Source: Deinococcus sp. KNUC1210 (GTDB lineage: Bacteria; Deinococcota; Deinococci; Deinococcales; Deinococcaceae). Taken from it: a stretch of DNA of 64,000 bases. Location: NCBI RefSeq assembly GCF_022344005.1, contig NZ_CP092187.1, positions 1 to 64,000 of the forward strand. The letters run 5' to 3'. The notes under the pieces are model-generated. The model was not told the origin of the DNA, made no database searches, and saw nothing but the letters and a program-made list of their open reading frames with translations. The translations under genes and the position numbers were made by a program. Positions 42,346-57,223 of the stretch are shown here, in pieces (the first letter of the stretch is position 1; each line of letters starts with the position of its first letter).

Positions 42346-44826
42346 ATGTTGTCCTCTGACACGCTTTCCATGCTTACGCATCTGTTTGAAAGTCTGCCGG
42401 ATGCCGTTCTGTCGGTCGACACTGCGTGGATCTGCACCTACAGCAATCCCCAGGCGACCACGCTGCTGGCGTTGCCTGAAGCGGGCGCGGTCGGACGCTC
42501 GCTGTGGGATCTGCTGCCCGTCGCCCAGAATCCCAGTGTCCGAGACGAATGCATGCAGGCCATGCAGCAGCGGGCCGCCCGGACCTTCGAATTTCCTGTG
42601 CCCGCGCTGCACGTCTGGCTGGAAGCCAGAGTGACGCCGCAGCCACAGGGCCTTTCGGTCATCCTGCGCGACGTGACCGCCCGGCGGCGTGACGACGACC
42701 AGCGGCAGCAACTGCTGAATGCCACGCACGCTCTGTCCAGCGGTGTCTCGGAAGCAGAGGTGATCGAAACGGCGCTGGAAATCGGAGCCGGGGCCATGGG
42801 CGCGTATGCCGGTGTGGTGATGCGGCTGCGCCCCGACCGGGTCTCCATCGATCTGATCGGCTCACGCGGCTATTCCCAGGACCTGCTGAACCGCTGGGCC
42901 ACCCTGCCGATGCACGACGTTCTTCCGGTGACCGATGCGGTGCGTTCAAATACCCCGTTGTTTCTCGATCTCCGAGCACTGACCGAGCAGTATCCGCTTC
43001 TGGGCGCTGCCAGGAGTGCCCGGACCTGTGCCGCAGCGGTGTTGCCCCTGGCGGCACAGGGGGACGTGGTCGGAGCGCTGGCGCTCAGCTTCGATCACGA
43101 CCGGATCTGGACGCCCGGCGACCACACGTTTCTGACCTCTCTGAGCGCCCAGCTCGCCCTGGCGCTGGAACGGGCACGCTCGCACGACGCCGAGGTTCGC
43201 AGGGCAGAGCAGCTGACCTTCCTGGCGCGTGCGAGCGAACTGCTGACCGCCACCCACGCCCCGAAAGAAGTGCTCGAACAGATCGTGCATCTGGTGGTGC
43301 CGAGGCTCTCGGACTGGTGCTCGTTGCAGTTGCCGTTGCCGTCGGGCGAGTTTGAACAGGCGGCCCTGGCTCACGTCGATCCGGCCAAGCTGGAAGCCGT
43401 CCGGAAATATGAAGCGCGGTTGCCTGCCCGCTGGGACGATGACAGAGGAGCCGGGAAGGTCTTCCAGACGCAGCGTCCGCTGCTCATGCCCGTGCTGAGA
43501 GACGAAGATCTTCTGGCGGGGGCCAGCAGCCCCGAGGAACTCGCGATGCTCAGGGCGGCAGAACTTCGGTCGGTCATCGTCGTTCCGCTGGTGGCGGGGA
43601 GCCGTTCGCTCGGCGTGCTGACGCTGGTATCCGCCACGCCCGGACGGTACGGAGACAGCGATCTGGCGTTCGCGCAGGAACTGGCGGGCCGAGCAGCCAG
43701 CGCCCTGGAAAATGCCCGTCTGGCAGCGCATCTTCAGCAGGAACGCGCCCAGCTGGTAGCGATTCTCGATCAGCTGCCGGTGGCTGTCTGGGTGGCCGAG
43801 GTTCCGTCTGGCCGGATGATCGCCGGAAACCGTGCCATCGAGCAGGTGACGGGCCGTGCGTATCACCCTCTGGAGAGCGTGGCAGACTACGCCACCCCCG
43901 AATGGCCGCTGGCCCGCACGCTGCTGAGCGGCGAGGTGGTCGAGAACGAGTTGAGGGAACTCACTGACAGCAGCGGCGAGGCGCGGTTCGTCCACCTGAG
44001 CAGTGCGCCCATCCTGGATGAGCGGGGAACGGCGTTTCTGGCAGTCGCCACCGGTGTGGACGTGACCGAGCGGGTCCAGGCCGAACAGGCGGCGCAGGCC
44101 TTCAATGTGACGCTCGAAGCGCGGGTGCAGGAGCGAACGGCGCAGCTCGAACAGCTGAATGCCGAACTGGACGCCTTCAGCTATTCGGTGTCTCACGATC
44201 TGCGAACACCCGTTCGACACCTTCAGAGCTTCGCGGGACTCCTTCGCCGCGCCCTGGAGAGTGGCCGCGACGGGGCGAAATACCTGGAGATGATCGAGCG
44301 TGCCGCCGCCCGGATGAGCACCATGATCGATGATCTGCTGGCCTTCTCGAAAAGCTCCCAGCAGCAGCTCCAAATCGTGACGGTCGATCTGACGGCGCTG
44401 CTCAACGAAGTCCGGCTCGATCTGGCCGCCGATCTGCCGGGTCGCCAGATTCAGTGGCAGATCGGGCCGTTGCCGACCGTCCGCGCCGATCCAGGATTGC
44501 TGCGGCAGGTGCTGGTGAATCTGCTGGGAAACGCGGTGAAATATACCCGTCCGAACGATCACGCCAGTATTCATATCTGGGCCGAGGAAGATCAGACAGA
44601 GACGGTGATCCATGTGGAAGACAACGGCATCGGCTTCGAACCGGCCTCGGCCCAGAAGCTGTTCGGGGTCTTCCAGCGGCTGCACCATGCCAGCGAGTTT
44701 GAAGGCAACGGCATCGGGCTCGCGAATGTCAAGGGCATCGTGACGCGGCACGGCGGCAGGGTGTGGGCAACGTCCAGCCCCGGGAAGGGCGCTACTTTTT
44801 CCTTCAGTCTTCCAGTTGCCGAGTAA
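42346..44826 (+). CDS. PAS-GAF-GAF-PAS sensor histidine kinase
   Basis: The 826-residue protein has a PAS domain (8-115), GAF (120-275), second GAF (290-460), second PAS (465-585), HisKA with His617 (SVSHDLRTPVRHLQSF) and HATPase (N725/N729, DNGIGFEP, FEGNGIGLANV, GKGATFSF). No membrane segment. The HisKA/HATPase pair is of the phytochrome-like type common in Deinococcus (HDLRTPVRH, then LFGVFQRLH), but the Cys and PHY domain of true phytochromes are absent. It lacks a receiver, so its partner response regulator must be encoded elsewhere. A GGAAG ribosome site lies 7-8 nt before ATG 42346. Paralogue at 55005. Confidence 0.9.
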   Translation: MLSSDTLSMLTHLFESLPDAVLSVDTAWICTYSNPQATTLLALPEAGAVGRSLWDLLPVAQNPSVRDECMQAMQQRAARTFEFPVPALHVWLEARVTPQPQGLSVILRDVTARRRDDDQRQQLLNATHALSSGVSEAEVIETALEIGAGAMGAYAGVVMRLRPDRVSIDLIGSRGYSQDLLNRWATLPMHDVLPVTDAVRSNTPLFLDLRALTEQYPLLGAARSARTCAAAVLPLAAQGDVVGALALSFDHDRIWTPGDHTFLTSLSAQLALALERARSHDAEVRRAEQLTFLARASELLTATHAPKEVLEQIVHLVVPRLSDWCSLQLPLPSGEFEQAALAHVDPAKLEAVRKYEARLPARWDDDRGAGKVFQTQRPLLMPVLRDEDLLAGASSPEELAMLRAAELRSVIVVPLVAGSRSLGVLTLVSATPGRYGDSDLAFAQELAGRAASALENARLAAHLQQERAQLVAILDQLPVAVWVAEVPSGRMIAGNRAIEQVTGRAYHPLESVADYATPEWPLARTLLSGEVVENELRELTDSSGEARFVHLSSAPILDERGTAFLAVATGVDVTERVQAEQAAQAFNVTLEARVQERTAQLEQLNAELDAFSYSVSHDLRTPVRHLQSFAGLLRRALESGRDGAKYLEMIERAAARMSTMIDDLLAFSKSSQQQLQIVTVDLTALLNEVRLDLAADLPGRQIQWQIGPLPTVRADPGLLRQVLVNLLGNAVKYTRPNDHASIHIWAEEDQTETVIHVEDNGIGFEPASAQKLFGVFQRLHHASEFEGNGIGLANVKGIVTRHGGRVWATSSPGKGATFSFSLPVAE

Positions 44827-45033
44827 CGCACCTGGCCGGAGGAGTGGCCTTGTTCTTCAGCGGGGCCGCTGCCCTCACTCCGCAGGGTGAACGCTCATCG
44901 GTGGGTTTAGCCTCAGGAAGAGGATTCACACTAATACGGTTTAGTTTGAGAAGCAGACTGACTTTCGCTGACTTCGGTCGGCGTCTCTCCGATCTTTCAG
45001 GGCATGGGCACCCTGACTTCCCCTCACAGCTGA

Positions 45034-47472
45034 TCAGGCCTGCTGCACTGCCCGGACGCCCTGCGTTTTCTGAAGGGGTTCGGATCGTCTGGGTTTCCAG
45101 CTCAGCAGCCGCAGCGCATTGGCGGTCACGATGGCGGTGGCTCCGGTATCGGCCAGGACTGCCATCCACAGGTTGGTATAGCCGAGCAGCGTGGTCATCA
45201 GGAAGATGGCTTTGAGACCCAGAGCGAACGCGATATTCAGGCGGATATTCTGCATGGTGGCGCGTGACAGGGCGATCAGGTCGGGAATGCCCGAGACCTG
45301 TTCACGCAGCAGGGCGGCGTCGGCAGTTTCCAGCGCCACATCGGTGCCGCCGCCCATCGCGATCCCCACATCTGAGGCAGCCAGGGCGGGTGCGTCGTTG
45401 ATCCCGTCGCCCACCATCGCCACACCACCCGCCGACTTCAGCTCTCCGATGATCTTCAGCTTGTCTTCCGGCAGCAGTTCGGCCTGCACGTCCAGTCCCA
45501 GGTCGGCGGCGATGGCCTTCCCGGTGCGCGTGTTGTCACCGGTCAGCATGAGTGCCCGGATGCCCATGTCCTTCAGTGCGGCGATGGCGGCGCGGGCGTC
45601 CGGACGGGCCTCGTCGCGCAGGGCGAGCACACCAAGCGGCACCTTCCCTTCGAGGAGCAGGACAGTCGTGCGGCCCTGCTCCTCGAAGGCGTCGATCTGA
45701 GCCTGAAGGCCCGCGTCCAGCACGGTGACACTGGCGGCATGTCGAGGCGAGGCCACGCTCAGCGCCCGTCCTTCGACGTCGGCGCTGACGGCTCTGCCGG
45801 GAATCGCCTGAGCCTTCGAGATCGGCGGCAGCGAAAGGTTGCGGCTGAGCGCCTCGGACCGGATGGCCTGTGCCAGCGGATGAGTGCTGCCCGACTCCAC
45901 TGCTGCCGCCAGCCGCAGCACTTCGTTCTCTCCGAGTCCCAGCCCCAGCACATCGGTCACGCGGGGATGTCCGGCGGTCAGCGTGCCGGTTTTGTCGAAC
46001 GCCACGGTCCTGACATTGCCGATGTTCTCCAGCGCCGCGCCCCCCTTGATCAGCAGACCGCGCCGCGCCCCGGCACTGACGCCACTGGTGATGGCCGCCG
46101 GAACGCTCAGCACGAGCGCACACGGACAGCCGATCAGCAGCAGCGCGATGCCCTTGTACAGCCACTCGTGCCATACACCGCCCAGCAGCAGCGGCGGCAG
46201 AATCGCCACCAGCGCAGCCACGGCGACCACCCCCGGCGTGTACCAGCGGCTGAAGCGGTCGATGAAGCGGGCCGTCTGAGCCTTGCTGCCCTCGGCTTCC
46301 TCGACCATATGAATGATGCGGGCGATGGTGTTGTCGGCAGCCGCTGTGACGACCTTAACGTTCAGCACGCTCAGCCCGTTGATGCTGCCCGCATAGACAC
46401 TGTCTCCGACGGTCTTTTCGACCGGCACGCTCTCGCCCGTGACCGGGCTGTCGTCGAGGCTGGACGTCCCGCTGACGATGCGGCCATCGGCAGGTACCCG
46501 CGCTCCAGGCTGCACCTGCACCGTCTGGCCCACCCGTAGCTGATCGGCGGGCACTTCCCGAATCTGCGTTCCCGTGACGAGCAGCGCTGTTTTGGGTGCC
46601 AGAGCCGCCAGCGCCTGAATTCCTGCCCGCGCTCTGCCTGCCGCGACGCCTTCCAGCAGTTCACCGACGGCGAAGAAAAACACTACCACCGCGCCCTCGG
46701 CAGCCTGACCGATCAGCACGGCTCCCAGGGCGGCGGTGCTGACGAGCATGTTGATGCTGAATGGATCACCGAACCGCGCACTGGCGACGGCCTTTTTCAG
46801 CAGCGGCCAGGTGCCGAGCAGGGTCGCGGCCACATAGCCGTACACCACGAGGCGCGGTTCGATGAACCCGAAGACGAACGCCAGTGCCAGCAGCGCCCCC
46901 GAGCCGACCACCAGTTTTCCCTGTGCGGTGGCATACCAGGGTTTGGTGCGGTCAACCGTGTGGCCGTGGCTGCTCTCCTTCTGCGTGTCGGCGGCTTCAG
47001 TGGGCAGGGTGTCTGTCAGGGGCGACGGGCCATAGCCCATGCTTCGGAGACTGTGCTCCAGCGTTTCGCGGGAAGTCTGCGATTCATCGAGCGTCAGTTG
47101 CAGGGTCTGCTTGGCAAAACTGGTTCTGACCTCTGCGGTGCCCGGCAGCCCTGTGACCATCCGTTCGACTTTCTGCACACAGCTGGCGCAGTCCATGTTC
47201 TCCACGAAATAGCTCAGCCCAGCAGATGGCGCGGCGGTCTGAAGAGCCATGACCGGACTGGCGGCGTACCCCAGCGATTTGAGGCCGCGTTCCAGCGTTT
47301 CGCGGGAAGTCTGCGATTCATCCAGCGTCAGTTGCAGGGTCTGCTTGGCAAAACTGGTTCTGACCTCTGCGGTGCCCGGCAGCCCCGTGACCATCCGTTC
47401 GACTTTCTGTACACAGCTGGCACAGTCCATCCCCTCGACAAAATAATCGAGGTGCTTAGCCGTTGTCGCCAT
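45034..47472 (-). CDS. Zn2+/Cd2+/Pb2+-translocating P1B-type ATPase with duplicated HMA domain
   Basis: ATG 47472 is fixed by the promoter 6 nt upstream and gives 812 residues. Two heavy-metal-associated domains carry MDCASC (Cys17/20 and Cys95/98), followed by a His-containing linker (SSHGHT). Then come the actuator domain (TGES), the CPC ion-binding helix (449-451), the phosphorylation site DKTGT (Asp493), the nucleotide domain with HP (STHPLA), and GDGINDAPAL. MDC-x-x-C HMAs with CPC fit the ZntA/CadA group, so the pump should export Zn/Cd/Pb; copper is less likely. The two HMA domains are almost identical over about 46 residues. The operator-like palindrome upstream suggests metal-responsive repression. 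Confidence 0.92.
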   Translation of the reverse strand: MATTAKHLDYFVEGMDCASCVQKVERMVTGLPGTAEVRTSFAKQTLQLTLDESQTSRETLERGLKSLGYAASPVMALQTAAPSAGLSYFVENMDCASCVQKVERMVTGLPGTAEVRTSFAKQTLQLTLDESQTSRETLEHSLRSMGYGPSPLTDTLPTEAADTQKESSHGHTVDRTKPWYATAQGKLVVGSGALLALAFVFGFIEPRLVVYGYVAATLLGTWPLLKKAVASARFGDPFSINMLVSTAALGAVLIGQAAEGAVVVFFFAVGELLEGVAAGRARAGIQALAALAPKTALLVTGTQIREVPADQLRVGQTVQVQPGARVPADGRIVSGTSSLDDSPVTGESVPVEKTVGDSVYAGSINGLSVLNVKVVTAAADNTIARIIHMVEEAEGSKAQTARFIDRFSRWYTPGVVAVAALVAILPPLLLGGVWHEWLYKGIALLLIGCPCALVLSVPAAITSGVSAGARRGLLIKGGAALENIGNVRTVAFDKTGTLTAGHPRVTDVLGLGLGENEVLRLAAAVESGSTHPLAQAIRSEALSRNLSLPPISKAQAIPGRAVSADVEGRALSVASPRHAASVTVLDAGLQAQIDAFEEQGRTTVLLLEGKVPLGVLALRDEARPDARAAIAALKDMGIRALMLTGDNTRTGKAIAADLGLDVQAELLPEDKLKIIGELKSAGGVAMVGDGINDAPALAASDVGIAMGGGTDVALETADAALLREQVSGIPDLIALSRATMQNIRLNIAFALGLKAIFLMTTLLGYTNLWMAVLADTGATAIVTANALRLLSWKPRRSEPLQKTQGVRAVQQA
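47057..47445 (-). repeat. Near-identical duplicated HMA coding segment
   Basis: The 155-bp segments 47057-47211 and 47291-47445 are 234 bp (78 codons) apart. They differ at only a handful of bases across the shared core, clearly less than expected for ancient domain duplication. Confidence 0.9.
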
Positions 47473-47473
47473 G

Positions 47474-47508
47474 TTCAGATGATATCTGAATGGCTGCTCA
47501 GGTGTAAA
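47474..47508 (-). promoter_or_regulatory. Leaderless promoter with palindromic operator, metal ATPase gene
   Basis: On the minus strand -35 TTTACA (47508-47503), an 18-nt spacer, -10 TATCAT (47484-47479) and 6 nt lead to ATG 47472. The perfect palindrome TTCAGAT-3-ATCTGAA (47474-47490) covers the -10 and the expected start of transcription. This is where an ArsR/SmtB- or MerR-type metal sensor would act; the sensor gene is not in the window. Confidence 0.65.
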
Positions 47509-47617
47509 GGAATGAAGGGTGACGACGCCCGGAGGCCGCGCCATAAACAGAAAGATGTGACAATTGGGGAGCCGCAGCTCAGCCTCTCATGAACCGAAGG
47601 CCGCCACTCGCCTGAGG

Positions 47618-47779
47618 TTATGCCGTGTGATGCCAGTCGGTTACGACAGGCGGCGGAACGCTGAAATCTGCGTTCAGAGCCGATGCGTTCGCGGGTTTTT
47701 GCGGTGTGCTGGTTGTCTGGGGCATGGCGGTGATTGCCGATTGCCAGGGCCAGAGTAACTTGATGAGTTTCTTTGCCAT
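47618..47779 (-). CDS. Possible small protein, 53 residues
   Basis: ATG 47779 is preceded by AAGGGGG with a 9-nt gap, a good ribosome site; an ATG nine bases earlier (47788) overlaps that site. The product starts MAKKLIKLLWPWQSAITAMP, a short amphipathic, tryptophan-containing helix, and continues with a Pro/Thr/Ala-rich tail ending WHHTA. A TAAAAT hexamer lies further upstream. No family was recognised. The N-terminal helix could associate with membranes. The gene is not detectable by size-filtered gene calling and needs expression evidence. Confidence 0.4.
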   Translation of the reverse strand: MAKKLIKLLWPWQSAITAMPQTTSTPQKPANASALNADFSVPPPVVTDWHHTA

Positions 47780-47788
47780 TTCGTCCAT

Positions 47789-48481
47789 CCCCCTTTAACT
47801 TTGCTTTATTTTAGATTAAGTCTATCGAAACTTAACGTGTTGATCTTACATTTTCCTGAACGATGAAGATTGGACATGTAAGCCGTCCTGGCGCGAGAAA
47901 ACACAGACCGGTTGCCTGTCTGCCGCGTCATGCGACTGGATAAATCGTCTGTAGATTTCTTTCTGGCGACTCATGATTGCCTTGAACTGCTGGCGGGTGG
48001 GGCGGCACAGCAAGCCCAAATGTGCGTCTGGAACGCCTTGTTTGTAGCCATCACAGATCTTCAGAAAAATTCTGAGAACTTCATGAAGATTATTTCTGAG
48101 CGCCAGCAGCTCCCATCACCTGTGTCCGAAGCTCTGCGTGCCGCTCTGAAATGTGAAAGGTCGAGACCCGGTCCCCATCAACCCTTCATGCGCCTGTCAG
48201 ACGCCTGTGAGAAGCGGTTTTATAGACTTTCGGCATCTCGAGGAAGTCAGTGAGATTGCAAGAACACCCTGTGTGCTGAAAATCTCGGTGCTGGACTCGA
48301 CATTTAATTTAAGTTGGACACCCTGCAAATCCAGCTTCTCTACAGATCCAGTCTCGTGTTCTCAGATTCAAGAATGCAGGACAACGGTCTGTCTTTAGAG
48401 TATGACCGGTTCATTTTTGATCGGATTTCAGTTTCGGGTTTTGTTCGTCTTCCTTTGCTCTTCAATTTCCAGAGGCTTTTC
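47789..48481. other. AT-richer intergenic stretch, about 690 bp, with one weak open frame
   Basis: Base composition drops clearly compared with flanking genes, especially 47800-47880 and 48260-48480. An open frame on the plus strand from ATG 47930 to the stop ending at 48253 (107 residues, starting MRLDKSSVDFFLATHDCLEL) looks vaguely protein-like. It has no ribosome site and has third-position GC far below its neighbours. It may be a decayed or foreign gene, or chance. Nothing else recognised. Confidence 0.3.
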
Positions 48482-49594
48482 ATGCACACCCTGAATGACC
48501 AGCGTGCTTTCGCGTCCGAATCGATTATCCGGCTGATGCGGCTTGCCCTGGAAGCTCCAGATCTGGGCAGCGCCGTTTCTCCAACCCTTCAGGAACTCGT
48601 TGACCGGACAGCTGCTTCCGGATCGGCCTATTTCCACAGCAGCAATCAGGTGCCGACCTATCATGCCCGCGCCGCCGCTGGAGCGCTGCCCGAAGGCCCC
48701 GCGATGGACGCGATCATGGCGCACGGTCTGCCAGCCGATACCCCGTTGATGCAGGCGCTGACGCATACCCGTCTGCCGCTGTTCTTCGACGATACGGCCA
48801 GCGTACCGGAGGCCGCCGGATTTCCTGCGCTGGGTGTCCGGTCTCTGGCAGCGGCTCCGGTGCGTCACCGAAACGGCTCGCTGATCGGCGCCTTCCTGAT
48901 GCACACGTTCAGCCCACATGCCTGGAGCAGCGATGAGGCCGGACTGTTTACGGCGGTGGCCGAGACGCTGGCAGGCCTGACGGCGCGGCTGGCTGCCGAA
49001 GAAGACGCAGTGGCTGCACAGGAATCGGCGCTGCGGGCGCTGGGCCTGGGGCTGGAATTCAAGGACCACGAGACGCTGGGCCACACCGACCGCGTGACCG
49101 ATCTGGCGCTGCGACTCGGTCGGTACCTGAACCTGGACACCCGCACTCTTCAGGCGCTGCGCTGGGGCAGTTATCTGCACGATGTGGGCAAGCTGGCTGT
49201 GCCGGATCAGGTGCTGCTCAAGCCCGGACAGCTGGACGCCGCCGAGTGGGACATCATGCGCGGTCATGTGCGGGAAGGGACGCGTTTTGCCGATGCCCTG
49301 GGATTTCTCCCGCCCAGTGCCCACGATGTGATCTCCGGGCATCATGAGCGCTGGGACGGGCAGGGCTACCCCAACAGACTGGCTGGCATGCAGATTCCTC
49401 TGGTCGCCCGGATCTTCGCCCTGTGTGATGTCTATGACGCGCTGACCAGCAATCGCCCTTACAAACGCGCATGGACGCCCCAGGAAGCGCAGGCTGAACT
49501 CGCGGCGCAGTCGGGACGCCACTTCGACCCCGACCTGTGCCGGGCATTTTTAGAGCTGCTTGAGAGCAAAGCTTCCGACCATCAGGGACCGTGA
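48482..49594 (+). CDS. GAF-HD-GYP domain protein, probable c-di-GMP phosphodiesterase
   Basis: ATG 48482 (370 residues) follows an AGAGG site; the frame is open 56 codons further upstream in AT-rich sequence that looks non-coding. Residues about 25-175 form a GAF-like sensor. An HD-GYP domain follows (about 180-365) with LEFKDHETLGHTDRVT, the HD pair His233-Asp234 in YLHDVGKLAVPD, GHVREGTRFAD, SGHHERWDGQGYPNRL (GYP 295-297) and ALCDVYDALTSNRPYK. HD-GYP enzymes break c-di-GMP down to pGpG/GMP. Together with the GGDEF protein just downstream and a second HD-GYP protein at 57224, it points to local c-di-GMP control, plausibly of exopolysaccharide. Confidence 0.9.
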   Translation: MHTLNDQRAFASESIIRLMRLALEAPDLGSAVSPTLQELVDRTAASGSAYFHSSNQVPTYHARAAAGALPEGPAMDAIMAHGLPADTPLMQALTHTRLPLFFDDTASVPEAAGFPALGVRSLAAAPVRHRNGSLIGAFLMHTFSPHAWSSDEAGLFTAVAETLAGLTARLAAEEDAVAAQESALRALGLGLEFKDHETLGHTDRVTDLALRLGRYLNLDTRTLQALRWGSYLHDVGKLAVPDQVLLKPGQLDAAEWDIMRGHVREGTRFADALGFLPPSAHDVISGHHERWDGQGYPNRLAGMQIPLVARIFALCDVYDALTSNRPYKRAWTPQEAQAELAAQSGRHFDPDLCRAFLELLESKASDHQGP

Positions 49595-49832
49595 CTACGG
49601 AGGATACGCCTCACTGTGTTAGGGCTCCCTCACCGGTCTTTCGTTGAAGAGTCGTCTGCAATCTTTTTATCTTCAGGCTCCTGCTCTCCATTATCTGTCG
49701 TTTCTATTTTTGACCACTTTCCTTTGAAACCACCAGCTTCTTGGAGTGTCTCTACTTTAGGTGCTTCTCTCTAAAATCTTATGGACAGGTGGTAACACAG
49801 AGTGTTGAAATACTATTCGTAGTCGTGGCGGT

Positions 49833-55004
<5,172 letters not shown>

Positions 55005-57200
55005 ATGTCCGATTCTTTTGCGAGCGAGCACCGCTTTCGTCTCGCCCTCCGGGCTGCTCGCCAGGGAGCCTGGGAATTCGATCTGAAGCGCGGCAGCGGC
55101 TACCGCTCGCCCGAACTGCTGCAACTGCTCGGCGTTGCCAACGGTGCTCCCTCGCTGACCGACTACCTCGCCAATGTCGATGTGCGTGACCGGCCTGCCG
55201 TGCTGCACGCCTTCGGGCAGCTCCGGAGCGGTCAGCTCGACGAATCGGTGTTGCAGTACCGCTTTCTGAGAGACGACGGCGTCACCATCTGGGTCGAGCA
55301 GCACACTTTCGTCGAACGAGATCAGGACGGCACGCCCGCGCATCTGTACGGCCTTTCCAGAGACGTGACCACCATCCGTCAGACCGAACTGGCGCTCCAG
55401 GAACTCAATACGTCGCTCGAAGCCAGGGTTGCCGGGCGCACGCGGGAACTGGAAAGCGAGCAGGCTGCCCTCGACGCCTTCGTGGCGTTTACCGAACTGG
55501 CCGGAAGTCAGATCGATGTGCTGACGCTGGCAACCCACGCCGCCCAGGTGCTGCGCCGCACACTGGGTGAGGTCAGCGTCGCGTACTACGAACTCGAAGA
55601 TCAGCTGTGGAAGGCCAGGGTCTGGTCTGAAGATTTCGACCCGGAAACGGTGGCGGTGCTGGCGGCGGGCATTCCCGTCGATGCGCCGAGCTACGCCGAG
55701 GCCATCCGGACCCGGCAGGTGGTGCTGGTGCCCGGCTGGGACGCCGAGCAGGAACATGTCGGGCGCACCGAGCAGTACGGGGCGGGCGCGTTCTTTCCGT
55801 GCTTCGTGGGCGACGATGCGCTGGGCCTGCTGGCGATGGGCACCCAGCGGGCCGGAGACTGGACGCCGCGTGAACAGGCGGTGTTCCGTTCGGTGGGGCG
55901 TAGCCTGACGCTGGCGCTGGAGCGCTCTGCGGTCGCCCGCCACCTTCACGAGCAGAATCTGGAACTTGAGGCCCGCACACGTGCCCTGGAGGGTTTCTCG
56001 GAACTCAGCCGAGAGCTGAGCACCCAGAGCGACGCTTCGACCCTGATCCGGCGCACACAGCAGACCCTTCTCTCGCTGCTGCCGCCCGGTTACGCGGCGT
56101 ACTGGGAGATTCGTGATGGGCGGTGGTACGCCACCGTACAGGTCAATGACGTGGGCAATCCGCAGCTTCAGGAGGCTATCGACGCGGGCCTGCCGGTCGG
56201 GCAGACGCCGACGCTCGATCTCCCCTACCAGACGGGGAAGCCGTATTTCCAGTCGGTGTATCAGCAGGGGGCCGATACCGATGCCAACGTGGTTCGCCAC
56301 ATTCACGCGGTGGGTTGTGTGCCGGTGCTGGTGGGCGGGCAGGTCGCGGGCATCATGAATGTGCCACTCTTCGAAACCCGCTCCTGGAGCGCCGTGGATC
56401 AGGTGATCCTGACCACCACCGTGCGGAGTCTGGGGCTGGCGCTCGAACATGCCAGCGGCATCCTGCGGCTGGAAGAACGGACCCGTGCGCTGGAACGCAG
56501 CAACGCCGAACTTCAGGCGTCGAATGAGGAGCTGGAAGCCTTCGGCTACAGCGTCTCGCACGACCTCAGAACGCCCGTGCGCCACGTGGAGGGTTTCGCC
56601 AATCTGGCGATTCGCGCCTTTCAGCAGAACAAACCCGAGAAGGCGCTGCATCATCTGGAGATCGTGAAGCAGGCGGCCCTGCGGATGACCTCGCTGATCG
56701 ACGCGATGCTCGACCATTCGCGCAGCACGCGCCACGAGCGCCGGGTGCAGTCGGTCGAACTGGACGCGCTGGTTGTGCGGGCGCGGCAGGACGTGGGTGA
56801 AGAGCTGCTGGGCCGGGACGTGCAGTGGAAAATCCAGCCGCTGCCCGTGGTGCAGGGTGATCCGGCGCTGCTCCAGCAGGTCATGACCAACCTGCTGGCG
56901 AACGCCGTGAAATTCACCCGCGTTCGCCAGCAGGCGGTCATCGAAGTCTGGGCCGAAGACGGCGAGAGCGTCTGGAACCTCGCGGTGCGCGACAATGGAG
57001 CGGGCTTCGATCCCGCGTATGGTCACAAACTGTTCGGGGTCTTTCAGCGGCTGCACACCCAGCAGGACTTCGAGGGCACAGGCGTCGGGCTGGCGACGGT
57101 GAGGCGAATTCTGCTGCGGCACGGCGGAACGATCACCGCCGAAAGTCAGGTGGGGCAGGGCGCGACGTTCCGCTTTACCCTGCCGAAATCGCCGGTCTAG
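55005..57200 (+). CDS. PAS-GAF-GAF sensor histidine kinase
   Basis: The 731-residue protein has a PAS/PAC domain (about 8-127), a coiled coil (128-155), GAF (155-310), second GAF (325-485), HisKA with His519 (SVSHDLRTPVRHVEGF) and HATPase (N-box near 630, DNGAGFDP, FEGTGVGLATV, GQGATFRF). It lacks membrane segments. From the coiled coil onward it parallels residues 760-1345 of the hybrid kinase at 38116 (LDAFV-FTE, VAYY-E-LWKA, TEQYG, PPGYAAYWE), so the two share ancestry. Its HisKA is closest to that of the kinase at 42346. The signal and response regulator are unknown. Confidence 0.9.
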   Translation: MSDSFASEHRFRLALRAARQGAWEFDLKRGSGYRSPELLQLLGVANGAPSLTDYLANVDVRDRPAVLHAFGQLRSGQLDESVLQYRFLRDDGVTIWVEQHTFVERDQDGTPAHLYGLSRDVTTIRQTELALQELNTSLEARVAGRTRELESEQAALDAFVAFTELAGSQIDVLTLATHAAQVLRRTLGEVSVAYYELEDQLWKARVWSEDFDPETVAVLAAGIPVDAPSYAEAIRTRQVVLVPGWDAEQEHVGRTEQYGAGAFFPCFVGDDALGLLAMGTQRAGDWTPREQAVFRSVGRSLTLALERSAVARHLHEQNLELEARTRALEGFSELSRELSTQSDASTLIRRTQQTLLSLLPPGYAAYWEIRDGRWYATVQVNDVGNPQLQEAIDAGLPVGQTPTLDLPYQTGKPYFQSVYQQGADTDANVVRHIHAVGCVPVLVGGQVAGIMNVPLFETRSWSAVDQVILTTTVRSLGLALEHASGILRLEERTRALERSNAELQASNEELEAFGYSVSHDLRTPVRHVEGFANLAIRAFQQNKPEKALHHLEIVKQAALRMTSLIDAMLDHSRSTRHERRVQSVELDALVVRARQDVGEELLGRDVQWKIQPLPVVQGDPALLQQVMTNLLANAVKFTRVRQQAVIEVWAEDGESVWNLAVRDNGAGFDPAYGHKLFGVFQRLHTQQDFEGTGVGLATVRRILLRHGGTITAESQVGQGATFRFTLPKSPV

Positions 57201-57223
57201 CGAGGCGGGCGGAAACAGCGTGC

